A DNA stretch of 39,946 bases from JACCXJ01 sp052387115 (lineage in GTDB: Bacteria > Pseudomonadota > Gammaproteobacteria > JACCXJ01), in NCBI GenBank assembly GCA_052387115.1, contig JBQTJM010000204.1:1-39946 (forward strand), in the 5' to 3' direction. Of this stretch, positions 33,281-39,946 are shown piece after piece. Numbering within the stretch: the stretch's first letter is position 1; each line of letters begins with the position of its first letter. The notes below the pieces were generated by a model. It was not told the origin of the DNA. It did no database searches and worked only from the letters and a program-made list of their open reading frames with translations. Both the position numbers and the translations under genes were made by a program.

Positions 33281-33559
33281 CTATTCCTTATCCATTCGCT
33301 GTTCAATGGAATCCACCTGGCCCGAACCGTTGAAGTGCAGGACGTAGATCCCCTGCCCCGCATCCGAACGGTCATAGAGCCAGGTGTCACCATTCTTCGA
33401 CGTCGGCTGCCCGCATTTATCCAGGATCTGTTGCGTGAACTGGCCGGCCGGCCGGTCGTCGGTGATGATGGCATCGCCACAGGTTATGGAGCCGGCCTGC
33501 GCGGTCCCACCAAGCAGCAGTCCCGTGAATCCGGCGATACAACGATATCGGATCTTCAT
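33281..33559 (-). CDS. DUF2845 small periplasmic protein
   Basis: A 92-residue protein. Of two in-frame ATGs (33565, 33559), the second has better spacing from GGAG. The signal peptide ends around 'LLLGGTAQAG'. The mature part fits DUF2845: 'ITCGDAIITDDRPAGQFTQQ', 'ILDKCGQPTSKNGDTWLYD', then 'YVLHFNGSGQVDSIEQ'. The two Cys ('TCGD', 'KCGQP') are the family's conserved pair. DUF2845 proteins are small exported proteins of unknown role. It is the only gene between the inverted repeat copies f and g. Confidence 0.83.
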   Translation of the reverse strand: MKIRYRCIAGFTGLLLGGTAQAGSITCGDAIITDDRPAGQFTQQILDKCGQPTSKNGDTWLYDRSDAGQGIYVLHFNGSGQVDSIEQRMDKE

Positions 33560-33665
33560 AGTCATTTCTCCGTAGTGGTTTGACTCCCGGTAAGTGCCCA
33601 GGATTTCAGATGAAGGTGACCTGTGCGTGAACCGCGATCGTGCCTCCGCACTCTCGTCCAGGTCT

Positions 33666-33696
33666 AGTTTAGGGATTTTAAACGCCCTTTTTCGCC
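33666..33696 (-). repeat. dispersed block-edge repeat, copy g
   Basis: Minus-strand text 'ggcgaaaaagggcgtttaaa' then 'atccctaaact'. Best partner copies are f (inverted, 22/23 in the core) and h at 12276-12306. The match to h extends ~30 bp outward. Confidence 0.6.
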
Positions 33697-33820
33697 GAGA
33701 GACACGGTACTGCTGGTTTAGGGAGGTGTCAAACAGGCGGACGCCTCTCTCCTGCTGCTGAGTGACAGGTTCTTCGGCCGGTGTTTAACCTCGCCGGGCC
33801 CGGTCAGGATCTCAAGGGCC

Positions 33821-33851
33821 ACGAATAGGAAGTATAAACCGCCCTTCGGGA
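33821..33851 (-). repeat. dispersed block-edge repeat, copy e
   Basis: Minus-strand text 'tcccgaagggcggtttatac' then 'ttcctattcgt'. It shares 'cccgaagggc' with copy i (5671-5700) and 'ttcctat' with copies b and c. A more diverged member. Confidence 0.4.
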
Positions 33852-34233
33852 GAGTCAATGGGTAAGAACCGGGCCAGATCAGGCAGAGCAGCGGCCAGGA
33901 ATCGCGATGCTGGTAGCCGGAAACAAGGTCGGAGGCGGGAGTGACCGTGCGATGGTCCCGTGCGATGGTCCCGGTGTTTTGGGAGGTGGGCTTGACATCG
34001 GCACGAGGGTTCCGCTGTCGGAGTCGTGAACGACTGTGCCGAGGGGCGAGGAGAAGAGCCTAAATCCGTCAGGCCCGGTGGCATCCGCGGGGGCGGAGCG
34101 CGGGCGGCGGGTGTTCGCGTCGCGGAAGGTAAGTGACGTGCTGACTATGACTGCCTAGCTCCGGGGATGTCTAGGAAGGGTCCGTCCCGTGGAGCGGTCG
34201 CGATCGGATCACTGGGACCTCACGGGTGTCGGT

Positions 34234-34453
34234 TCATTTCGGGAACAACGACGTCACGGTGAAGCGCAACCCCCAATCGGGGCCGCCATCGGGTTTCTCG
34301 GCGTAGTAGCGTCCGCCGAGCTGCAACTGGATCGGTTGCTTGCCGAGCTTGAGCAACTGGCTGACCAATAAGTTCAGCGGCACCGTCCACTGGCTGTCTT
34401 CCCAGTCGTAAGTGAACTCTGTGTTCAGGCCAATCGTGGTGAAGGTTTTCGTG
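34234..34453 (-). pseudogene. outer membrane barrel protein, C-terminal fragment
   Basis: The minus strand reads 'TTIGLNTEFTYDWEDSQWTV', 'PLNLLVSQLLKLGKQPIQLQ', 'LGGRYYAEKPDGGPDWGLRF' and 'TVTSLFPK', then stop. This is the C-terminus of transporter-like barrel proteins (often labelled neuromedin U or phenol-degradation MetA-type), with alternating hydrophobic residues and the family phrase 'LGGRYYAE.PDGGPDWGLRF'. About 72 codons remain. A short inverted repeat ('gtatag ttgtt ctatac', 34453-34469) lies right at the break with the neighbouring HupE fragment. Confidence 0.6.
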
Positions 34454-34489
34454 GTATAGTTGTTCTATACGGGCACGCTGATGAGGTCG

Positions 34490-34800
34490 GCGACGGACGC
34501 GATGAACGCGAGCTGTCCGAGCTCCACGCCAACGTTGAAGGCGAAGAGCGCAAGGGGGATGTCACCCTGCGGAAGCCCGATCTCCGTGAGCGCGCCGGCG
34601 AAGCCGAAGCCGTGCAGCGGGCCGAACGTGAACGCCACGACCCACGGCCAGCGCTCGGTCGATCCCGACCGGCCCTGGCGACGGTGGACGATCTCGCAGG
34701 CCACGAACACAATAGAGAGTGCGATGACCGCCTCCACCGGTGGCCCCGGCACGCTCACGGATCCCAGCGTGGCCGCGGCGATCACCGCGCCGCCGAGTCG
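34490..34800 (-). pseudogene. HupE/UreJ-type membrane protein, middle fragment
   Basis: Minus-strand text 'VPGPPVEAVIALSIVFVACE', 'RWPWVVAFTFGPLHGFGFAG', 'ALTEIGLPQGDIPLALFAFN' and 'VGVELGQLAFIASV' is the core of HupE/UreJ_2 proteins, including the 'FG.LHGFGFAGAL' motif with its metal-ligand-type His. The signal peptide and first helices are missing, and the last two helices are cut off; the frame then runs into unrelated codons and stops at 34465. The missing C-terminal part is represented, on the other strand, by the fragment at 16095-16315. Confidence 0.7.
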
Positions 34801-34913
34801 AAGCGCAGCGATCCAGGTATCCATAGCCCGATCACGATTCCTATGTCCGCGCTCATATAGCCCCGCTGGTGCCGGCATGCGTCTACGTACCGTCTGCCAG
34901 CTTCCCCTCGTTA

Positions 34914-37271
34914 TCAACGATTTTCGAATCGGTTATAGTCGAATAGCGCCGCTTCGACGGGCGCCCAACGTCGATACGCGGCATGCACGGCGTCACTGTG
35001 AGACCAAAAACGTGTGTCGGTGCGACGAATAGCGAAGCGGTCGGCGAGCTTGCGGTAATCATCTTCCGAGGCGAGCCCGCGGATCGCCGGCGTGAGCGCC
35101 GGCAGATCGGCGCGCCGGACGCGGTAGATCGCGTTCGGATACGCGCCGATGAATCCCGGTACGACCGTGAGCGTGTTCTCGGCGGGGAGGAGCTCCGCCT
35201 TCTCCAAGAAGATGTGCGAGACGTTGCTGTGAGCGGTGTTGCGGAGCAGGGTGTACCACTGCGGTGGATGCGGCGGGTCGTCAACGCGCACGAACACCGC
35301 CTCGGGCAGCCACGCCGTGCTCGCCCCGCGCACCGCTGCCAGGGCCTGCAGATCGCGCCGCAACGCTTCGTCCGCCACGGCCGAGAGATCGAAGCGGGGC
35401 GCGAGCACCGGCGCGAGATGCGCGCGCAGCATGCCGTACAGCTCGCGCTGCGGATCGGCGGTGCGGTAGACGATGCCGGTCTCGCGGTCGAGGTGCGCCT
35501 TGCGGCCGTACACGTAGTCTTTCACGTCGCTCGACGCGCCGCGGTACCAGTAGTCACGCGTCGGCTCGCGCGCCGCCTGCGGCAGGAACACGAGGAAGTT
35601 GAACTCGCCTTCCATGCGCAGGAAGTCCATGTAGAGGCGGCTGTTGATCTGATGCCCGGCGTTGCCGTAAACGTCGTAGCCGGCGGCGAGCAGGTAGTAG
35701 ATGCGCTCGAAAAGCGGGTAGCCGATTACCCACGCCGTTTTCGGCGGCTCGCCCACCAGGCCTTTCACGACCGAGGCGCTGCTGAAGTGCCGGAACACCG
35801 TGAGCGCGGCGTTCGGATTGCGTCCGTCGCCGGCCCAGACGAGCGAGAGGTCGACCTTGGCAGGCCCCGCGAACGTCCGGTCGAGGATCCTGGTCTTTGC
35901 CTGGAGGTATTTCGTCTCGAGGTCGGCGTACTCGAGCCACGGCCGGAGCACCAGCGCGTCGCTGCCCCATTCGGCGGGCAGGCGGAGATCGGCTGACTGC
36001 CGCGCGATCAGCTCGGCGTTCGCCTCGCTTTCGCCGGACTGCGGGTCCATGAAGAAGACCCAAAAGCGATCCTCGATCACGTCCACCGCGAGCTGGCCGC
36101 GGCAGACCGGGCCCTTGATGAAGTTCATGATGAAGTACTGCGCCTCGTCGAGCATGAAGCGGTAGCGCGAGTCGGCCGGGATGGCGTTGAACGCGACGAA
36201 GGGATTGGACGAGACCTCGACCGCGTAGGACGGCAGCGCGCTCACCTCATAGGGGGCCGCGAGGAACCAGGTCCGGAACTTCGCCATGCGGCCGGGCGAG
36301 AGCGCGTACGGCATGTGCGTCTTCGCGAGGATCGTCTCGCGCTCGGGCATGAGCCGGTAATACACGCGCGGCACGCCCGGGTCGTCGTACGGCCGGCGCG
36401 TTGCGATCAGCCCGACCGCTTTGCCCGGCGGGGTGGCCGACCGCACGATGCGGAAGGAGCGGCTCTCCGTGTCCGCTTCGAAATACAGGAACCCGAGGAA
36501 CAGGTGCTCGTAGAGGTAGCGGCTCATCAGCCGTTCTTTCGGCGAGTCGCCGTTGAGGAACGCTTCCCACGCCTGCACGTCGCGCGTCACGTTCGCGGGA
36601 AGCGCTGCGGGCCCCTCGTAGGGCGCGCCGGCCGCGAGCCAGCGCGTGACGGTGTCGAGCTCGCGCTGGTCGAGCCCCGGCAGGCCGTAGGGCATCCCGG
36701 CCAGCGGGAGCTCGCGCTCGTACGCTTCGAACTGCTCGAAGCGCGGGCAGGACTGCGTCCGGTCGAGCAAGAAATTGAACGGTTTCGGCAGCACCGCTTC
36801 CTTGGGCAACGGATGAGCGCTCTTCATCTCGAGACTACGGTAGAGCACGCTCAACGCGAGGTTGTTCTCGGGCGTCGGTGTCCGTTCGTTCAGGATCGGG
36901 TAGAACCCCTTCTTGCGCCACTCGGACGGCAACTGGGCGTCGATGAAGAGCCGCGTCGGCGGGGCCTCGAGCAGACGGCCGCCGTCGTAAACGGTCGCGG
37001 TGCTGCCGCCGCGCGCGACACCCTCCCACGCGCTGAGCTTGATCTGGCAGGGCGCGTCGTAGCAGCCGTGGCAAACCACGCAGCGGCTATCGAGCACCGG
37101 CTTGACGTCGCGCCAGAAGTTTACGGACGGGTCGCCAGCGGTCACGCGATCGTAGCGCGCCGGATCCGCCGGGCCGTAACGCTCATCGAGCTCATAGCGA
37201 CCATATACCGCGCAGCCGGCAACCAAGATCAGCGCCCAAATCAGACGCACGCGCCGATAGCACACGAGCAA
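34914..37271 (-). CDS. cti: fatty acid cis/trans isomerase
   Basis: A 785-residue Cti. After a membrane/lipoprotein-type leader ('LIWALILVAGC', Cys20) comes the c-type heme site 'CVVCH' (Cys64, Cys67, His68), a hallmark of Cti. Family blocks follow throughout, e.g. 'GGRLLEAPPTRLFIDAQ', 'FYPILNER', 'AGMPYGLPGLDQRELDTVTR', 'RQLAVDVIEDRFW'-like 'GQLAVDVIEDRFWVFFMDPQ'. Cti turns cis- into trans-unsaturated fatty acids in membrane phospholipids from the periplasmic side, stiffening the membrane under solvent or heat stress. The start is a TTG at 37271, with GTGAGG seven bases before it; an in-frame GTG two codons on is possible. A 70-codon gene ends 3 bp upstream, so the two are probably one transcript. 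Confidence 0.92.
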   Translation of the reverse strand: MLVCYRRVRLIWALILVAGCAVYGRYELDERYGPADPARYDRVTAGDPSVNFWRDVKPVLDSRCVVCHGCYDAPCQIKLSAWEGVARGGSTATVYDGGRLLEAPPTRLFIDAQLPSEWRKKGFYPILNERTPTPENNLALSVLYRSLEMKSAHPLPKEAVLPKPFNFLLDRTQSCPRFEQFEAYERELPLAGMPYGLPGLDQRELDTVTRWLAAGAPYEGPAALPANVTRDVQAWEAFLNGDSPKERLMSRYLYEHLFLGFLYFEADTESRSFRIVRSATPPGKAVGLIATRRPYDDPGVPRVYYRLMPERETILAKTHMPYALSPGRMAKFRTWFLAAPYEVSALPSYAVEVSSNPFVAFNAIPADSRYRFMLDEAQYFIMNFIKGPVCRGQLAVDVIEDRFWVFFMDPQSGESEANAELIARQSADLRLPAEWGSDALVLRPWLEYADLETKYLQAKTRILDRTFAGPAKVDLSLVWAGDGRNPNAALTVFRHFSSASVVKGLVGEPPKTAWVIGYPLFERIYYLLAAGYDVYGNAGHQINSRLYMDFLRMEGEFNFLVFLPQAAREPTRDYWYRGASSDVKDYVYGRKAHLDRETGIVYRTADPQRELYGMLRAHLAPVLAPRFDLSAVADEALRRDLQALAAVRGASTAWLPEAVFVRVDDPPHPPQWYTLLRNTAHSNVSHIFLEKAELLPAENTLTVVPGFIGAYPNAIYRVRRADLPALTPAIRGLASEDDYRKLADRFAIRRTDTRFWSHSDAVHAAYRRWAPVEAALFDYNRFENR

Positions 37272-37274
37272 CCG

Positions 37275-37487
37275 TTACCTCACTGCATAACCACTCGCTG
37301 GTCCCCCGAACAAGGCCCCACCGGCCGCCCCACGTAGCCCCCCACGCACCAATCCTGAACCGGTGGGTGCCGCATACTGCGCCTCGCGCTGTGCGTAATC
37401 CGAGCAGTACGCCGGCGATGCAGCTTCGGCCGCCGCCGTTAGGGTGAGCCCACAGAGTGCTACCCCGAGCGCGCTGATTCGTTTCAT
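37275..37487 (-). CDS. small exported glycine-zipper peptide upstream of cti
   Basis: 70 residues: a signal peptide ('ALGVALCGLTLTAAAEA'), then 'YCSDYAQREAQYAAPTGSGL' and a Gly/Ala-rich end ('RGGLRGAAGGALFGG'). It resembles the start of longer glycine-zipper envelope proteins and may be a shortened one. AGGCCAGGA precedes ATG 37487. The stop codon lies 3 bp before the TTG of cti and its last codons contain the cti ribosome site, so translation of the two may be coupled. Confidence 0.6.
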   Translation of the reverse strand: MKRISALGVALCGLTLTAAAEAASPAYCSDYAQREAQYAAPTGSGLVRGGLRGAAGGALFGGPASGYAVR

Positions 37488-37850
37488 TCCTGGCCTCTGT
37501 TTGACGAAGAGTTAGACGTTGTGAAAAGATTACAAGCTAACGAGGCGCCTCAGACGGACGAGCTGTATAGTCTTGTACCGACCTAGCAAACGGGCGACTC
37601 GCTGTTGACTCATTTGCATCTTTGCATCACATTTTATGAGGCAAGTGCTCTACCCACATAATACCACGTTCTCCGGGGTGGGACCACTGTCTGTTCGCGG
37701 TACGAATAGCGCTTCGATGGCCTGGCGGTACAGGTCGTCACGGGCCGCAAGCCTGTCTCGCAACAGGCGCCGCCCACGCGCCGCCGGCCATACACCACCT
37801 GCAGTCTAGACACTGGTCGAATCTCCTCCGCAGGACCGCCTCCCATTCGT
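37488..37850. other. spacer between cti operon and the patatin gene
   Basis: About 360 bp. No clear gene; a short minus-strand stretch near 37670-37745 reads 'DDLYRQAIEALFVPRTDSG' but has no start or known family. AT-rich sequence at 37590-37640 could hold the promoter of the leftward cti operon. Confidence 0.4.
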
Positions 37851-39946
37851 TCAGAACAACCGGCCGAGATACAGGTAAATGCTGTCATTGCCCTGCTCGG
37901 CGTGACCGTAGGCCAGGTACACCGGCCCGAGGACCGTATCCAGACCCACGAACACGGACCCGGCAAGCAATGCCTCGTCGGGCGCCAGGCTGATGTCGTC
38001 GCGGTCCTCGTAGACGTTGCCGTATTCGAGCGAGAAGCCGGCATAGGCGGGCAGCCACTTGACATTGCCCAAACGGCGGTAGTAGCCGCTGCGCAGCAGC
38101 AGCAACTGTTGACCGCTTAGCTGGTCTTGCGTAAAGCCGGACAACTTGGTAAATCCGCCAGTGCGGAGGCGGTTCTGCACGGGCGCAACGCCGTCGGCGG
38201 TGTAGCCGAATTCGAACCCGCCGAAGAAAGTATTCTTCTCCCAGGAGTGCGCGAACCCGCCAATAGACAGTAGTTGCGAGAAGTCGGAGTCCGCCCCCAG
38301 GCTCTCCACGGACTCGATCCATTCTAAGGTGCTGATGGCCCCCGAACGCGGCCAGTCTCGGTTGTCGAGCGTGTCGTAGTAAAGTCGCAGGTACGCCTCG
38401 GCGCTATCGAAATCGGAGTCAGGCGTTGCAGGCTCACCGATGCGCACCTCCACATCACCCGCGTAGCGTCGCAGCCCTACTCTGATCTCGCCCCAGCGGC
38501 CGAGCACCCGGCCGGCGGCCAGACCGCCACCGTAACGCTGCACGCGGAACTCTTCGATCTCGTCACCGCCCTCGAATCGACTGACACTGCGGCTGTCGTA
38601 AAAGAGCTGCGGCGTAATGAAGTACCGCAAGCCGACATCCAGCGGCTGGTAGAGCTCCACAAGCACCAGAGGCGATTCGCCGATCTGGGCGGCCAGCCGC
38701 AGCTCGCCGGCGCGGCGGTTGAGCGCCGTCTTGAGCAGGCTCACGCCGATATCCCAGGTGCTGTCGCCTTCCAGATCGGTCGACAGAGCGAGGCCAAGCT
38801 GGAGGAAATTTGGCCCCCAGCTCTTGTCCCTCACATGCACGAGCAACCCCTGCTTGTTCTCTTCTTCAATGATTTCGTAACGAATACTCTCGAAGATGTT
38901 CCAGCCGTACAACTCCTCGATGCTTCTCTTGAGCGTTCTCTGATCGAGTGGCTTGCCGATGAGCGCTTGGAAAGGATGCGCGAGGACGTCGTCGCCGATC
39001 TTGGACTGCTTTTCTATGCGGACGAAGCCAACGATAGGGGCCGCCCAGACCCGTCCGCCACGGGCAGCCAGGTGGTCACGATAGCCGGCCGATGTGATGG
39101 CCAACTTGGCAAGCCTTGCGCCTTCGGTCCTGGCGGCGTCCGCGCCGAGACCAATGGTCTCGGCTGCACGATTGAAGTCAGAGGTCGAGATGTCCCCCAA
39201 CTCGGGATGGATGTAGACATCCATCGCGCGCAATGTGTCCAGTTGCCGCATAACGTTTTGCTGGCCCACTATGTTCGAGTACTGCTCGATGATGGCCAAC
39301 GCAGACGTGATCTCGCTGCGTTCCTTGAGCGGCGTGCCGACATTCACCACGATCGCAATGTCAGCACCCATCTTCCGCGCAACATCCAGGGGAACATTGT
39401 TGGTCACCAGGCCGTCGACCAGGAGCCTGCCATCCATCTCCACGGCGTCGAACGCTCCAGGCACCGCCATGCTGGCACGAATCGCGCGGGCCAGATTTCC
39501 GGAGCCGAGTACGATCTCGTCCCCCGTCTCGATGTCGGTGGCCACGGCGCGGAACGGGATCGGCAGCTCGTCGAAGCGACTGATAGTGGCGACGTGCTGC
39601 GTCAGGCGGACCAGCTCCAGATCAAGCTTCTGGCCCTGTATGTAGCCGAGCGGCAACTCGAGCTCGCCGGATTCATATCCCAGCTGCTTCTTGACGAGGT
39701 AAGTGTCGTCATCCCGCTTGCGGCGAAACTGTCGCTCCGGTCGCGGCGGCTGATCCTCGAGCACATCATCCCAGTCCATGTCCCGGATCTCGCGTTCGAT
39801 CTCTTCGGGACTGAGGCCCGAAGCGTACAGTCCTCCGACAATGGCGCCCATGCTGGTGCCTGCAATGCAGTCAATCGGAATATGCATCTCCTTCAGCACC
39901 TTCAGCACACCTACGTGCGCGGCGCCGCGTGCGCCGCCGCCGCCCA
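37851..39946 (-). CDS. PlpD-like patatin phospholipase with POTRA and Omp85 barrel (5' partial)
   Basis: The frame is open to the right edge, so the N-terminus (signal peptide and a few more residues) is missing; ~697 codons remain. The patatin lipase domain begins with the oxyanion loop 'GGGGARGAAHVGVLKVL' at the edge. The nucleophile is in 'GTSMG' (Ser codon at 39852-39854) and the catalytic Asp in 'VDGLVTNNVPL'. A POTRA-like module ('GKPLDQRTLKRSIEELYGWN', then 'IFESIRYEI') and a 16-strand-type Omp85 barrel ending in 'YLYLGRLF' follow; a terminal Phe is typical of barrel proteins. This is the layout of type Vd autotransporters such as PlpD and FplA. It would cleave phospholipid at or beyond the outer membrane. 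Confidence 0.9.
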   Translation of the reverse strand, partial: GGGGARGAAHVGVLKVLKEMHIPIDCIAGTSMGAIVGGLYASGLSPEEIEREIRDMDWDDVLEDQPPRPERQFRRKRDDDTYLVKKQLGYESGELELPLGYIQGQKLDLELVRLTQHVATISRFDELPIPFRAVATDIETGDEIVLGSGNLARAIRASMAVPGAFDAVEMDGRLLVDGLVTNNVPLDVARKMGADIAIVVNVGTPLKERSEITSALAIIEQYSNIVGQQNVMRQLDTLRAMDVYIHPELGDISTSDFNRAAETIGLGADAARTEGARLAKLAITSAGYRDHLAARGGRVWAAPIVGFVRIEKQSKIGDDVLAHPFQALIGKPLDQRTLKRSIEELYGWNIFESIRYEIIEEENKQGLLVHVRDKSWGPNFLQLGLALSTDLEGDSTWDIGVSLLKTALNRRAGELRLAAQIGESPLVLVELYQPLDVGLRYFITPQLFYDSRSVSRFEGGDEIEEFRVQRYGGGLAAGRVLGRWGEIRVGLRRYAGDVEVRIGEPATPDSDFDSAEAYLRLYYDTLDNRDWPRSGAISTLEWIESVESLGADSDFSQLLSIGGFAHSWEKNTFFGGFEFGYTADGVAPVQNRLRTGGFTKLSGFTQDQLSGQQLLLLRSGYYRRLGNVKWLPAYAGFSLEYGNVYEDRDDISLAPDEALLAGSVFVGLDTVLGPVYLAYGHAEQGNDSIYLYLGRLF

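Larger units (their letters stand above)
33560..34233. other. gene-poor stretch with two repeat copies
   Basis: About 670 bp. It holds dispersed repeat copies g (33666-33696) and e (33821-33851), both on the minus strand upstream of the DUF2845 gene. Neither strand of the rest (33860-34230) gives a protein I recognise. Confidence 0.45.

Noticed and set aside
34983..37337. Long forward frames opposite cti
   Set aside because: Antisense shadows of a clear cti gene; Arg/Glu/Val-rich with no motif.
37634..38065. Minus-strand frame overlapping the end of the patatin gene
   Set aside because: Mostly an antiphase reading of the barrel-coding region. The last part shows no known family.

Overview
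The window is GC-rich, double-stranded bacterial chromosome. Gene content points to a Gram-negative, probably gammaproteobacterial host: a PqiA/PqiA/PqiB/PqiC envelope lipid-transport operon, a heme-c fatty acid cis/trans isomerase, a patatin/Omp85 (type Vd, PlpD-like) protein, many lipoproteins and signal-peptide proteins, and remnants of FadL-type outer membrane proteins, HupE/UreJ, REP-associated transposase and IS91-type transposase. Placement near the Chromatiales is only an impression. No rRNA, tRNA or CRISPR array was recognised.

Layout. 1-454: 3' end of an Lhr-type helicase gene. 674-3961: a less GC-rich two-gene unit, an intracellular-looking subtilase plus an alpha/beta hydrolase. 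3990-5090: a decayed second copy of the Lhr 3' region with a REP/RAYT remnant in it. 5.7-8.2 kb: FkbM methyltransferase, integrase remnant, truncated topoisomerase IB and a stress-type glycine-rich protein. 8.8-12.3 kb: an intact FAD amine oxidase lipoprotein flanked by a TIR-like fragment, a nucleotidyltransferase fragment and an intact TIR/deoxyribosyltransferase-like TPR protein, which looks like an eroding defence island. 12.5-13.0 kb: a third Lhr remnant. 13.2-16.5 kb: FadL remnant, a PAS-EAL gene that lost its GGDEF domain, and arylsulfatase, HupE and IS91 fragments.

16.9-22.0 kb is a well-kept operon: two half-size PqiA proteins, a three-MCE PqiB, a PqiC lipoprotein, then a membrane-anchored TAXI-type binding protein. 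22.2-30.6 kb is a secreted-protein region around one intact 827-residue arylsulfatase: lipoproteins, a Cys-rich small protein, a glycine-rich repeat protein, a DUF2092 protein, and pieces of further arylsulfatases, DUF4239 and DUF1254. 30.6-34.9 kb holds small envelope genes among remnants (IS91, TM-EAL fusion, outer membrane protein tail, HupE). 34.9-39.9 kb is intact again: cti with a tiny upstream gene, then the PlpD-like phospholipase, which runs off the right edge.

Two patterns stand out. First, many genes survive only as pieces, often with both ends kept and the middle deleted, with frameshifts (Lhr twice, both EAL genes, FadL, RAYT, integrase). Second, a degenerate ~31-bp repeat occurs at least nine times at the edges of gene blocks; in most copies it points toward the next gene or gene remnant on the same strand. 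That repeat is the best candidate here for something undescribed, either a cassette-like junction or a mobile leader element.
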